Under the pieces are notes generated by a model that did no database searches, was not told where the DNA came from, and saw only the letters and a program-made list of their open reading frames with translations. Shown in pieces: positions 1 through 8,705 of a DNA stretch of 22,849 bases. Made by a program: the position numbers and the translations under genes. The DNA is from JAJPJX01 sp964568355 (GTDB taxonomy: Bacteria > Acidobacteriota > Terriglobia > Bryobacterales > Bryobacteraceae), in assembly GCA_964568355.1 (NCBI GenBank), contig CAZMRK010000226.1:1-22849 (forward strand). Reading direction: 5' to 3'. Within the stretch, counting starts at the first letter, position 1. Every line of letters starts with the position of its first letter.

Positions 1-1085
1 CCATACTTCATCCCTCGCCCGCGCTCGGGGACATTGTTAAAGTAGGCGAAGAATTCGTAAAACTCCTTTTGCGTGAACGGATCGTATTTATGGTTGTGGC
101 AGCGGGCACAACCCAGGGTCACGCCCATGAAGACGGTCGAGACGGTCTCTACGCGATCCACCACGTACTCGACGGCATATTCCGCTGGAATGATTCCGTC
201 CTCCGTGTTGATGCGGTGGTTGCGGTTGAAGCCGGTGGCGATCTTCTGGTCGAGTGTGGCAGTGGGCAGCAGGTCGCCCGCAATCTGTTCCACCGTGAAT
301 TGATCGAAGGGCTCGTTGCGGTTGAACGCGTTGATCACCCAGTCGCGCCATCGCCACATGGCCCGTTCTCCGTCGAACTGATAACCGTTCGAATCCGCAT
401 AGCGCGACGCATCCAGCCAGCGCGCGGCCATGCGCTCGCCGTAGCGCGGCGAAGCCAGCAATCGATCGACGGCTTTTTCGTAGGCCTTTGGGGACCGATC
501 TTTTTCGAAAGCATCCAAATCGGCCGGTGAGGGCGGCAAGCCGGTGAGGTCCAGGCTCACCCGGCGCAGGAGCGTTCCGCGATCGGCTTCCGGCGAAGGC
601 TCCAGCCCTTCCCGCTCCAGGCGATCCAGCACGAACGCGTCAATCGGATTCTTCACCCAGTCCGCCCGCTTCCCCTGCGGAAGTTCGGGTCTTTGCGGAG
701 GAAGAAAGGCCCAATGTTTTTGCCACTTTGCTCCCTGCGCCACCCAGGTGCGCAGTGTCTCGATTTCTTCGGCCGTTAGCGTCAAGCCGGAATACGGCGG
801 CGGCATCCGCATGGCCTTGTTCGGCGCGCTGATGCGCTGGATCATCCGGCTGGCCGCCGGGTCTCCTTCGACAATCGCCCGATGCCCACCTCGATCGGCC
901 TTGGCGGCCGCCTCGCTGTCCAGCCGCAAGGGAACCTTTTTCGCGGCGGCGTCCGGTCCATGGCAATTCCAACATTTGTCGGAGAGGATGGGACGAATGT
1001 CCCGGTTGAATTCCAGCGTACGTCCCGGTGCTGACGCCGCAGAGAGTGTGCTGACCAATACTAAGGCTGCCCCAGAGAGTCGCAT
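1..1085 (-). CDS. Planctomycete-type cytochrome protein, PSCyt1 + DUF1549 (PSCyt2), C-terminus off window
   Basis: The minus frame is open from an ATG at 1085 to the window edge (361 complete codons, no stop), so the protein is incomplete at its C-terminus. After a short hydrophobic N-terminal signal-like segment (residues 1-19) comes a PSCyt1 domain with a haem-c site CWNCH (C38, C41, H42) and a downstream MPP motif that usually supplies the axial Met. A DUF1549 domain follows from about residue 148, with conserved YGERMAARWLDASRYADSNG and, at residues 326-336, CARCHNHKYDP, a second CxxCH site. Family members normally end in a DUF1553 (PSD1) domain, presumably just outside the window. The proteins are thought to be periplasmic; their biochemical role is not established. 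The gene lies 50 bp after the fucosidase gene on the same strand and is probably co-transcribed with it. Confidence 0.9.
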   Translation of the reverse strand, partial: MRLSGAALVLVSTLSAASAPGRTLEFNRDIRPILSDKCWNCHGPDAAAKKVPLRLDSEAAAKADRGGHRAIVEGDPAASRMIQRISAPNKAMRMPPPYSGLTLTAEEIETLRTWVAQGAKWQKHWAFLPPQRPELPQGKRADWVKNPIDAFVLDRLEREGLEPSPEADRGTLLRRVSLDLTGLPPSPADLDAFEKDRSPKAYEKAVDRLLASPRYGERMAARWLDASRYADSNGYQFDGERAMWRWRDWVINAFNRNEPFDQFTVEQIAGDLLPTATLDQKIATGFNRNHRINTEDGIIPAEYAVEYVVDRVETVSTVFMGVTLGCARCHNHKYDPFTQKEFYEFFAYFNNVPERGRGMKY

Positions 1086-1135
1086 GACGAACGTGTTCCT
1101 ATTCTATATCCGCCGCGCCAGGGGTGCGGTGGGGC

Positions 1136-3661
1136 CTAGCCGGTAGTTGCCGGAAGCGGGTCGAGCTCCAGTTTTTTGTCGAAGCGATAGGTCTTTTGGG
1201 GGACGGTGGGAAAAGTACGCGTCCGCTCGCCATAGCGCACCGTGCAGGTATTGCCGGCCAGCGAATGGATCTCGGCCGCGAGCAGACGGCCCTCCCGCCA
1301 GCGCAGGCTCACCTCAAAGGCGCCCCGCGCGCATAGCCCGGTAACGCTGCCCGAAGGCCAGGCATCCGGAAGCGCCGGCAGGAGATGAATCTCTCGGCTG
1401 TGGCTTTGCAGCAGCATTTCCGCGATCCCCGCGGTGCCTCCGAAATTGCCGTCGATCTGGAAGGGCGGATGGGAGCAGAACAGGTTCGGCATCACACCGC
1501 CGCGGGTATAGCGCTGTTCGCCGGTCTTGGCCGGCTGTAGCAGGTTGCGCACCAGTTTGTACGCGTGGTTTCCGTCCTCCAGGCGAGCCCACAGGCTGAT
1601 CTTCCATGCGCGCGACCATCCGGTGCCCTCGTCCCCTCGCAGTTCGAGCGAACGCCTCGCCGCCTGAAACAGGTCCGGGCGGCGGCGGGTGACCTCATTC
1701 CCGGGGTGCAGAGGATACAAATGCGAGACGTGGCGGTGGTGCGGTTCCTGTTCGGCGAAATCCTGTGCCCATTCCTGCAACTGCCCGCGCGCGCCGACCT
1801 GGTACGGCAGCATCTTCGCCAGATGCCGGCGCAACGTGCTCCGCAGCGCAGCGTCCTTCTGGAGAATCCCGCTTGCTTCGATGCAATGCGTGAAAACTTC
1901 GCGGATGATCGCCAGGTCCATGGTTGGTCCCATGGAAAGCCCCGCGGACTGCTCTCTTCCCGCCGCATCGGTGTACCGAAAGGTGTTCTCCGGCGAAACG
2001 CCCGCGGGCGTGACGAGGCGTCCCTGGCCATCGTCCACCAGCCAATCGAGATAGAATTCCGCGGCTCCGCGCAGCAGCGGATAGGCGTGCTGCTCCAGGA
2101 AACGGCGATCGCAGCGGAACCGGTAGTGTTCCCAGACGTGCTGGCACAGCCACCCCTGGGCCATCGGCCAGAAGGAAGGCATGGCATTGTTATCCACCGG
2201 CTGCGCGTCGCGCCAGATGGTCGTGTTGTGGTGAGCCACCCAGCCGCGCCGGCCATACATCCGCCGCGCCACTTCGCGCCCGTTGACCGCCAGTTCGCCA
2301 GCCATACGCAGCATCGGTTCATGACACTCGGAGAGATTGGTCACTTCGGCCGGCCAATAGTTCATCTCCAGATTAATGTTGGTGGTGTAGGCGCTGGCCC
2401 AGGGCGGAATCACCTCGGCGTTCCACAATCCTTGCAGATTCAGCGGCTGCCCGCCCGGGCGTGAGCCGGCGATCATGAGATAGCGCCCGAATTGAAAATA
2501 AAGCGCGACCAGCGCCGGATCGCCGTCGTCGGCAAACCGCGCGATGCGATCTTCGGTGCTCATCCCGCTACGTTCCCCCGAGCTACCCAGGTCGAGTTTT
2601 ACCCGACGGAACAGGCGTTGGTAGTCGTCCACGTGCGCCTGGCGCAGGGGGTCATAACGTTTTCCCGCAGCCGCGCGCAGATCGGCGCGAGCCTGGGTGG
2701 CGGGGTCCACTCCCTGGCGGCTCGGGCTCCTTGCCGGACCGTTATAACTGGTGTCGGCCGAAAGCAGCAGCGTTACCTCGCCGGCATCGCGGACCTCGAT
2801 CCCCTCCGGAGTTGCATGGACCCTCCCGCCGTCGGTCGCCGCATGTACCCGCACTTCGAAGAAGGTACCCAACCCGTCGATCTCCGGCCCATAGAGCACC
2901 TGGGCTGCATGTGGGCGCCGCCGCCCCTGGTCGTCCCAGAGCTCCGGATACTTCTGCTGCTCGCCGCGCTGCTCGACCCATTCCAGAGTGCGCCGCAGCA
3001 CGAACCCGGGCGCCTGCCCGGTGAGCACCAGTTCATTCGCAGCGGCGGCCGATACCTTGGCGGTCCGGTGAACCGAGCGCAGGGCGACGCGCAACCATAG
3101 CGCGCCCGGCCGGCTCGCCGCCAGTCGGATGGCAATCACCTGGTCGGGATGGCTGGCGAAGAATTCGCGCGTGAACTGGATGCCGCCCTGCCTATAGCTC
3201 ACCGCTGCCAGCGCCGTATCCAGATCCAACTCGCGCCGATAGCCGTCTATCTCGGCGGTGTCCGGAAAGGTGATCAGCAGGTCGCCCAGAGGCTGATAGC
3301 AGGCTTGCGCGCGGCCCACCCAATGAGCGCTGACGAACTCGCCCGCCTCGCGATACCGGCCCGCCCGCAGGTCACTCACCACCTTTTCGAAATCTTTGGT
3401 AATGTCGAGCGGCAGGTCCCGCCTTCCAGGCTCATCCGAATAGAGCGTGTTCTCGTTGAGTTGTAAATGCTCTTCGGCGACTCCGCCGAAAATCATGGCA
3501 CCCAGCCGGCCGTTACCGATCGGCAGCGCTTCGTTCCAGTGTGCCGCCGGGCGCGAGTACCACAGCCGCGGCGGCTCTGTTTTGCGTTCGGCGGCAGCGC
3601 CGGAATGAGGCAGAGCGGGAAGCAGTCCGGCGGTCTTGAGAAACTCGCGGCGTGTCTTCAT
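1136..3661 (-). CDS. Tat-exported glycoside hydrolase family 95 alpha-L-fucosidase
   Basis: This 841-aa protein is full length for GH95, inverting enzymes that remove alpha-1,2-linked L-fucose (some members act on L-galactose) from plant or host glycans. The N-terminus MKTRREFLKTAG is a twin-arginine signal (R4, R5), so export folded to the periplasm or beyond is likely. The N-terminal beta domain begins with LWYSRPAAHWNEALPIGNGR (about residues 33-52). By position and motif, the catalytic centre is N428 and N430 in TTNINLEMNYW, E558 in VSPENTF and D737 in QIDGNFGG; these match the Asn/Asn/Glu/Asp set known from the bifidobacterial enzyme AfcA. The ATG overlaps the upstream gene's stop (ATGA) and has no clear Shine-Dalgarno of its own, which suggests translational coupling. 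The family assignment is firm; the exact sugar substrate is inferred. Confidence 0.93.
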   Translation of the reverse strand: MKTRREFLKTAGLLPALPHSGAAAERKTEPPRLWYSRPAAHWNEALPIGNGRLGAMIFGGVAEEHLQLNENTLYSDEPGRRDLPLDITKDFEKVVSDLRAGRYREAGEFVSAHWVGRAQACYQPLGDLLITFPDTAEIDGYRRELDLDTALAAVSYRQGGIQFTREFFASHPDQVIAIRLAASRPGALWLRVALRSVHRTAKVSAAAANELVLTGQAPGFVLRRTLEWVEQRGEQQKYPELWDDQGRRRPHAAQVLYGPEIDGLGTFFEVRVHAATDGGRVHATPEGIEVRDAGEVTLLLSADTSYNGPARSPSRQGVDPATQARADLRAAAGKRYDPLRQAHVDDYQRLFRRVKLDLGSSGERSGMSTEDRIARFADDGDPALVALYFQFGRYLMIAGSRPGGQPLNLQGLWNAEVIPPWASAYTTNINLEMNYWPAEVTNLSECHEPMLRMAGELAVNGREVARRMYGRRGWVAHHNTTIWRDAQPVDNNAMPSFWPMAQGWLCQHVWEHYRFRCDRRFLEQHAYPLLRGAAEFYLDWLVDDGQGRLVTPAGVSPENTFRYTDAAGREQSAGLSMGPTMDLAIIREVFTHCIEASGILQKDAALRSTLRRHLAKMLPYQVGARGQLQEWAQDFAEQEPHHRHVSHLYPLHPGNEVTRRRPDLFQAARRSLELRGDEGTGWSRAWKISLWARLEDGNHAYKLVRNLLQPAKTGEQRYTRGGVMPNLFCSHPPFQIDGNFGGTAGIAEMLLQSHSREIHLLPALPDAWPSGSVTGLCARGAFEVSLRWREGRLLAAEIHSLAGNTCTVRYGERTRTFPTVPQKTYRFDKKLELDPLPATTG

Positions 3662-4632
3662 GGAGTTTGGGCGGAGGCTGCTTTGCTGCCGTTGGCGGCC
3701 GTCTCCGCGATCGCCTCGCGAATGCGCGCGGCGGCCTTGTTCTCGGAGAGCGAACGGGCGGAGAGAATCCGGTCCAGCGCCGCCACCGTGCTCCGCACGT
3801 TTCTGCCCCGCGATTCGTACAGCTCGTAGAGCAACGGATAAAACCGCGTATAAGTGCGGTCAAATGCGAGCCCCGCGTTGTTTTCGGCTGCGAGGCACTT
3901 GTTGAAGGAGCGCGGACTCGGAGAGATCGCCTGACAGCCACTCCGCAATTCGGCGAACAGGCGTCCTTTGGCCGCAAAAGCCTCTTCCCGCCGCACCTTG
4001 CCCTTTCGCATCCTGCTGTAAATTCCGCTCAATTCCTCATACGTTCGGTTTACCAGTGCCGATTTGCGCAGAAACAGCTCCGGCTCCCCTGCCAGGTTCC
4101 GGTAAAGCTGCGAATTCTCTCCGAACTCCTGTCGCGCGTAGTCCGCGGCGGTCAGAAAGCCCACCAGGGTTGCGGCTGCTTCGCCAACCGAGGCCGGCAG
4201 ATCCTTGCGCATGTGATAATCCTCGTGCGGCACCACCACCAGCACCCGTTCCGGTTTAGCTTCCGCCAGGCTCTTGGTTACGGGAGTTTTTCCGCTGGCA
4301 ACCGCCTCGATCGGATAGAAAAATACGTCGTAGCGGCGCGGATCCATCCCGCAGCCGGATTCCTTCCCCTCTTTCAGCTTGAGCCGTTCATAGGATTCCG
4401 GAAGTTCCAGCGGTCCGGTGTAATAACAGCGGTAATAAGCTTGCAAGGTCTCTGAGTTCTGATCGAAATTCCGTGTCCTGGCAATTCCCAGCTTGCCCTC
4501 GAATTCCTGAATCCCGTCGATCAATTCCCGCGAGGTAGGCGGCTGGGAAGACTCAGCCGGAGCTTGCGCCGCCAGGCCCGGAATGGGCCAGAAAGCGACG
4601 AGCAGAATCCCCCAGTGAGCGAATCGGTCCAC
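3658..4632 (-). CDS. Secreted HExxH protein, putative zinc peptidase of unknown family
   Basis: The 324-aa product starts at a GTG, chosen because it yields a clean signal peptide (hydrophobic core in HWGILLVAFWPIPGLAAQ). The mature region carries PHEDYHM, an HExxH zinc-binding pattern (H136, E137, H140), followed by SVGEAAATL, where E151 could be a third ligand as in gluzincin-type peptidases. Four cysteines (two in YRCYYTG and SGCGMD, two in SGCQAI and NKCLAA) could form disulfides in the periplasm. The middle and C-terminal parts are helical and rich in Arg, Lys and Glu. I do not recognise a named family; a distant relation to DUF2265-type putative aminopeptidases is possible but unproven. 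Its stop overlaps the ATG of the fucosidase gene, so the two are probably translated together. It is the first gene of the minus-strand operon. Confidence 0.75.
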   Translation of the reverse strand: MDRFAHWGILLVAFWPIPGLAAQAPAESSQPPTSRELIDGIQEFEGKLGIARTRNFDQNSETLQAYYRCYYTGPLELPESYERLKLKEGKESGCGMDPRRYDVFFYPIEAVASGKTPVTKSLAEAKPERVLVVVPHEDYHMRKDLPASVGEAAATLVGFLTAADYARQEFGENSQLYRNLAGEPELFLRKSALVNRTYEELSGIYSRMRKGKVRREEAFAAKGRLFAELRSGCQAISPSPRSFNKCLAAENNAGLAFDRTYTRFYPLLYELYESRGRNVRSTVAALDRILSARSLSENKAAARIREAIAETAANGSKAASAQTP

Positions 4633-4693
4633 TCTTTTCAGGTTACCGCTCCCCGATTCGCTCTGGACGCCGATATCCGGGCTCAGGAACGCT

Positions 4694-4723
4694 TTGACAG
4701 TTTGGGTAGGTATCTTCTATATT
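4694..4723 (+). promoter_or_regulatory. Sigma-70-type promoter of the orphan permease gene
   Basis: A perfect -35 TTGACA (4694-4699) is followed after 18 bases by TATATT (4718-4723), a good -10. The region is markedly AT-rich compared with its surroundings. The ATG of the permease gene lies 24 bp after the -10, so any leader would be short. The call rests on consensus match only. Confidence 0.6.
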
Positions 4724-4724
4724 G

Positions 4725-4736
4725 ATATCTAGATAT
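4725..4736 (+). promoter_or_regulatory. Perfect 12-bp palindrome, candidate operator overlapping the permease start region
   Basis: ATATCTAGATAT is its own reverse complement and sits immediately after the -10 hexamer, covering the expected transcription start. Orphan permeases of this type in Acidobacteriota are often paired with PadR-family repressors, which favour AT-rich dyads of this kind. No PadR gene is present in this window, so the cognate regulator would have to act in trans. The assignment to PadR is inference. Confidence 0.45.
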
Positions 4737-4746
4737 TCTAGGCATT

Positions 4747-7392
4747 ATGAAGAGCCGGAGGTCCTGGTGGAATCGGCGGTGGGAACAGCGTATGGATTCC
4801 GAGTTCCGGTTCCACCTGGATAGCCAGATCCGCGACTACGTCCAGCAAGGGCTCAGCCGGGAAGATGCGGAGCGGCGTGCCCGCCGCGAGTTCGGCCCGG
4901 TCACGCTGGCCAAAGAGGAATGCCGGGACCAGCGGGCCCTGGAATCGCTGAACTATCTTCTCCGCGATGTCCGTTACGCCTCCCGTTCGTTGCGAAAAAG
5001 CCCGGGCTACGCCGTCGCGGCGATCCTGACCCTTGCCTTGGGCATCGGAGCGAATACGGCAATCTTCAGCGTGCTGGAGGGCGTTGTGTGGGCGCCGCTG
5101 CCATATCGCGAACCGGAGCGCCTCGTGATGGTGACGCTCCACAATCGAACCCTCAAGTACGATACCGATCTTTCCTATCCCGACTTCCTCGACTGGCAGC
5201 GGAGCGCCCGCTCCTTCGAGCAGATCGCCGCGTTCACGTCGCTGGGATTTGATCTGACGAGCCCTGGTGCGCCCGAGCACATTGCCGGCAAGGAAGTTTC
5301 CGCGAGCTTTTTCGATACCCTGGGTGCGAAGCCGGCACTCGGACGTGCTTTTTCTTCGCAGGAAGACCGCCTCGGGAGTATGCCGGCGGCCGTGATTAGC
5401 GATCGTTTGTGGCGGGACAGACTTGGCGGCAATCCCGCGGCGGTCGGCAGGCTCATGACTTTGAACGGAATCGGGTACACTGTCGTGGGCGTTCTGCCGC
5501 CGGGATTTTCTTTCGGAGACGAGCAGGCGGATGTCTATACGCCGATCGGGCGCGGCGATCCGCTGGCTCGCAATGACCGGACCATCCACAACATCCTCTG
5601 TGTTGCGCGCTTGCAGCCTGGCGTCGAAATCGGCCAGGCACAAGCCGAGATGAATACGGTCCAGGAGCATATTGGGGAGCTGAATCCCGACACGGAGAGG
5701 GACCTGGGAACATCCGTCTATCCGTTGAAGCAATTTCTGGTGGGGGATACCGACAGGACACTGTTCCTGCTGCTGGGTGCTGTCGGACTGGTTTTGCTGA
5801 TCGCCTGTGCGAACGTGGCCAATCTGTTGCTGGCACGCGCTGCGATCCGCGCACGGGAATTCGCTGTCCGGCGAGCCCTGGGAGCGAGCCGCATGCAGAT
5901 CATCCGGCAATTGATCACCGAGAGCGTGCTTCTTTCCCTGACCGGCGGACTCCTCGGCCTGGCGGTCGCAAAATGTGGCTTCACCACGATGCTGTCAGTA
6001 GCGCCGGGAAGCCTGCCTCGCATGGAAAACATCGGCTTCCATCCCACGGTCCTTCTCTTTGCGTTTTGCGTCTCGTTGGCGGTGGGAGTTTTGTTCGGTC
6101 TCGTGCCGGCGCTGAAATCTTCAGACATGGATCTGCATGCGGGTCTGAAGGAAGCTGGACGCGGCTCGGCGGGCGGACATCACCACGCGCAAAGTGTTCT
6201 CGCGGTGACGCAAATCGCTCTGGCGCTGGTCCTGCTATCGGGCGCAAGCCTGCTCTTTCGCACGATTCACAATCTGTGGGCGGTGAATCCCGGTTTCGAC
6301 CCGCAGCACATCCTGACCTTCCAGGTAGGCCTCTCGCCGTCCGTTACCCGGACAGCCTCGGCCACGCGTATTGCGTATCGGCAGTTGGTTGAGCGTATCC
6401 GGCAAATTCCCGGCGTAGCGGCGGCGGAGATCACAGCACTGCTCCCGTTGAGCCAGGAAGACAATTCCGGCCCCTTCTGGGTGGGACCGCACCAGCCTGC
6501 ATCCATGGCGCAGGCGCCGCGCGCCATCTATTATTGGACCGGCCCGAATTACCTCAGTACGATGGGGATCCCGCTGCTGCGAGGCCGTTTTCTTACGCCT
6601 GCGGACCATATTCAATCCGAACCCGTCGTTGTCATCGATACCCTCCTGGCTCGTGCCTACTTTCCGGACAAAGATCCAATCGGGCAAAGTGTGAACATCC
6701 CTCATTGGGGCGCGGCCCGGGTCGTGGGCGTGGTGGGCCACATCGAACACTACGGGCTGGATGGTTCGGCCTCAATCTATGAAAAGCCGGAGATCCATGC
6801 CTCTTTTTACCAGCTTCCGGAGGCCTGGGTGCCGGTGTTCCGTACGGATATCCGGTTGGCGGTGCGGACCCCGCTCGGCGCGGCGACGGTGATGCCCGCC
6901 ATCAGAAATGTAGTGTACGGAGTTGGCACCGACCAGCCGGTTTACAACATCCGCACCATGCGGGATCTGGTTTCAGGATCGATGGCGCGGCAGCGCTTTC
7001 CGATGCTGTTGCTGGTGGTCTTCGCCGGTCTGGCGCTGCTGCTGGCGTCTGTCGGAGTGTACGGAGTAATTTCCTACTCGACGGCCCGGCGTGTCCCCGA
7101 AATCGGAATTCGTCTGGCGCTTGGGGCAGCCAGGTGGGATGTCCTGCGCATGCTGGTCGCACAGGGTCTTCGACTTGCCCTTGTGGGGGTTGTGATCGGG
7201 GCTGCAGGCGCGCTGGTCCTGACCCGAGTGCTTTCGAGCTTTTCGCGACTGCTGTATGGTGTCCGGGCCAGCGATCCGCTGACGCTGGCAGCCGTCTCGC
7301 TCTGCCTGGTTCTCGCCGCGCTCCTGGCCTGCTGCATTCCGGCCTACCGTGCCGCGCAGTTGGATCCAATGACTGCGCTCCGCCACGAATAG
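4747..7392 (+). CDS. ADOP-type duplicated orphan permease (two MacB-PCD/FtsX modules)
   Basis: The 881-aa membrane protein has the full architecture of the acidobacterial duplicated orphan permease family. A soluble N-terminal helical segment (residues 1-80, with EFRFHLDSQIRDYVQQGLS and RARREFG) precedes TM1 at about 87-110 (SPGYAVAAILTLALGIGANT). A MacB-like periplasmic domain and an FtsX domain with three helices (about 338-452) follow. The second half repeats this: one TM at about 483-505, a second periplasmic domain, then three TMs to the end, finishing in PAYRAAQLDPMTALRHE. Typical FtsX turns are present twice (VRRALGASRMQIIRQL and GIRLALGAARWDVLRML). No ABC ATPase is encoded nearby, hence orphan. 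Relatives of the MacB type act as mechanotransmission exporters; the role of ADOPs is not settled. The start is the only well-placed ATG, with a weak ribosome-binding site. Confidence 0.93.
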   Translation: MKSRRSWWNRRWEQRMDSEFRFHLDSQIRDYVQQGLSREDAERRARREFGPVTLAKEECRDQRALESLNYLLRDVRYASRSLRKSPGYAVAAILTLALGIGANTAIFSVLEGVVWAPLPYREPERLVMVTLHNRTLKYDTDLSYPDFLDWQRSARSFEQIAAFTSLGFDLTSPGAPEHIAGKEVSASFFDTLGAKPALGRAFSSQEDRLGSMPAAVISDRLWRDRLGGNPAAVGRLMTLNGIGYTVVGVLPPGFSFGDEQADVYTPIGRGDPLARNDRTIHNILCVARLQPGVEIGQAQAEMNTVQEHIGELNPDTERDLGTSVYPLKQFLVGDTDRTLFLLLGAVGLVLLIACANVANLLLARAAIRAREFAVRRALGASRMQIIRQLITESVLLSLTGGLLGLAVAKCGFTTMLSVAPGSLPRMENIGFHPTVLLFAFCVSLAVGVLFGLVPALKSSDMDLHAGLKEAGRGSAGGHHHAQSVLAVTQIALALVLLSGASLLFRTIHNLWAVNPGFDPQHILTFQVGLSPSVTRTASATRIAYRQLVERIRQIPGVAAAEITALLPLSQEDNSGPFWVGPHQPASMAQAPRAIYYWTGPNYLSTMGIPLLRGRFLTPADHIQSEPVVVIDTLLARAYFPDKDPIGQSVNIPHWGAARVVGVVGHIEHYGLDGSASIYEKPEIHASFYQLPEAWVPVFRTDIRLAVRTPLGAATVMPAIRNVVYGVGTDQPVYNIRTMRDLVSGSMARQRFPMLLLVVFAGLALLLASVGVYGVISYSTARRVPEIGIRLALGAARWDVLRMLVAQGLRLALVGVVIGAAGALVLTRVLSSFSRLLYGVRASDPLTLAAVSLCLVLAALLACCIPAYRAAQLDPMTALRHE

Positions 7393-7431
7393 CTCTCCGA
7401 CGGCAGGTGGCATGGCCGCCTCTGCCTGTGC

Positions 7432-8661
7432 TTACGGAAGATCGCGCCCGCCCGCTGCCCGAAGAATATCCGCTGTATGCGTGTAACTGTTGGCGAGGGC
7501 TGCATGTAAGGGGCTCGCGCCGTTCTTGCCGCAAAGATTCGCGTTCGCTCCCTTTTTCAACAGGAGCGCAACTACGTCATCCCGTCCGAAAGAGGCGGCC
7601 ATGTAAAGAGGCGTAGTCCCCGATTCCGTCTCCTGGGCATTGATATCGGCTCCCTGCGCGAGGAGAAGGCCGGCAGTCGCGGCCTGTCCATTCAGCGCGG
7701 CATCGTGCAGCGGCGTCGCCCCTGATTGGTCGCGCGCGTTCACGTCCGCCCCCTTGGCCAGAAGCAGCTTGACTATTCCATCAAAGCCCTTGCGCGCGGC
7801 GTCGTGTAGAGGCGTCGACCCTGCCTTCGTCCGAGCGTTCACCGCAGCGCCGTGGCTCACCAGCATCTCCACCATCTCCTGCTCCCCTTTTGACACCGTT
7901 GTCTCCAGCAGCCCCTGATAGCTGCCGGCCTCGGCCGCACCTTTGCCGTGAGTCAAGAGAAGCTGCGCCGCTTCCAGACGATGAAAGCGGACGGCGTTCT
8001 CGAGAGGAGAAAATCCGGAATGGTCTTTGATCGCAGGGTCCGCGCCTTGCCCTAACAGCAATTCGACGACGGTGTTGCGGCCTCTTACCGCCGCCACGTT
8101 CAGCGGCGTGGCGCCGGTTACGGGATTGGGCGCATTGATCTCCGCCCCCGATTTGAGCAGCATCGCGACGGTTTCGCGAAAACCGCGCTCTGCAGCGGCG
8201 TCGATGGGCGCCACGCCCGCCTTGTCACGGATACGCGCGTTCGCGCCCTTTTCGATGAGCAGTCGCGCAATCTCTGTGCGGCCGGCAGTCGCCGCAACAT
8301 GCAGCACGGATCGTCCGGACGGGTATCTCGCATTCACATCGGCGCCCCAGTCGATCAGCAGCCTGGTGAGATCCGGATTGCCGCGTACAACTGCGAAATC
8401 CAGGGCCGTCGAGCCTCGCGGGTCGCATGCGTTTACATCAGCGTGATGGGCCAGGAGAAGCATCACCAGTTCGGTCCGGCTTTCAAACACGAACCGCTGG
8501 AGCATCGGCACGCCGCGCGGGTCCCGGAAGTTCGGATCCCCACCCTGATCCAGGAACGACCGGACCACCTCCAGGTCGCTCATCGTCGCCGGCCGGCTTG
8601 GCACTCCGGCTTGGGCGAACAACAGGAGCAGCAGGACAGACATCGCTTTGCCCATCATCAT
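7432..8661 (-). CDS. Secreted ankyrin-repeat protein
   Basis: From the ATG at 8661 the product is 409 aa. This start is preferred because it places a signal peptide (MGKAMSVLLLLLFAQAGVPS) near the N-terminus; an in-frame ATG at 8751 would add 30 polar residues and run across the divergent promoter region. The rest is almost entirely ankyrin repeats of about 33 residues, roughly 12 units counting degenerate ones, with typical cores such as STPLHDAARKGFDGIVKLLL and ATPLHDAALNGQAATAGLLL. Units near 7640-7870 are the best conserved, while the unit around SYQGLLETTV is eroded. Ankyrin arrays bind proteins; the partner here is unknown. The product is probably periplasmic or extracellular, which is less usual than cytoplasmic ankyrin proteins. 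The gene converges on the permease gene, with only 39 bp between them. Confidence 0.85.
   Translation of the reverse strand: MMMGKAMSVLLLLLFAQAGVPSRPATMSDLEVVRSFLDQGGDPNFRDPRGVPMLQRFVFESRTELVMLLLAHHADVNACDPRGSTALDFAVVRGNPDLTRLLIDWGADVNARYPSGRSVLHVAATAGRTEIARLLIEKGANARIRDKAGVAPIDAAAERGFRETVAMLLKSGAEINAPNPVTGATPLNVAAVRGRNTVVELLLGQGADPAIKDHSGFSPLENAVRFHRLEAAQLLLTHGKGAAEAGSYQGLLETTVSKGEQEMVEMLVSHGAAVNARTKAGSTPLHDAARKGFDGIVKLLLAKGADVNARDQSGATPLHDAALNGQAATAGLLLAQGADINAQETESGTTPLYMAASFGRDDVVALLLKKGANANLCGKNGASPLHAALANSYTHTADILRAAGGRDLP
7695..7870 (-). repeat. Best-conserved tandem ankyrin coding repeat, 99-bp period
   Basis: Two adjacent units share strong nucleotide similarity in phase: GCGCGGCATCGTGCAGCGGC from 7695 and GCGCGGCGTCGTGTAGAGGC from 7794 (plus-strand reading), exactly 99 bases or 33 codons apart. 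Both encode TPLHDAA cores. The remaining units of the array are more diverged, so this pair may reflect a more recent duplication or gene conversion. Confidence 0.6.
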
Positions 8662-8705
8662 AGTACGTCCGCGCCCCCTCGCATCGATTTCGGATGAGGC
8701 TCTCC

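Noticed and set aside
1565..2464. A 299-codon open frame on the plus strand.
   Set aside because: It is antisense to the fucosidase catalytic region, which is intact with all catalytic residues.
4738..5910. A 390-codon open frame on the minus strand.
   Set aside because: It is antisense to the N-terminal part of the orphan permease and its composition is typical of a shadow frame.
7402..7426. Possible terminator hairpin between the permease and ankyrin genes (GGCAG with CTGCC).
   Set aside because: The stem is short and interrupted and there is no T-tract; support is too weak to list as a feature.
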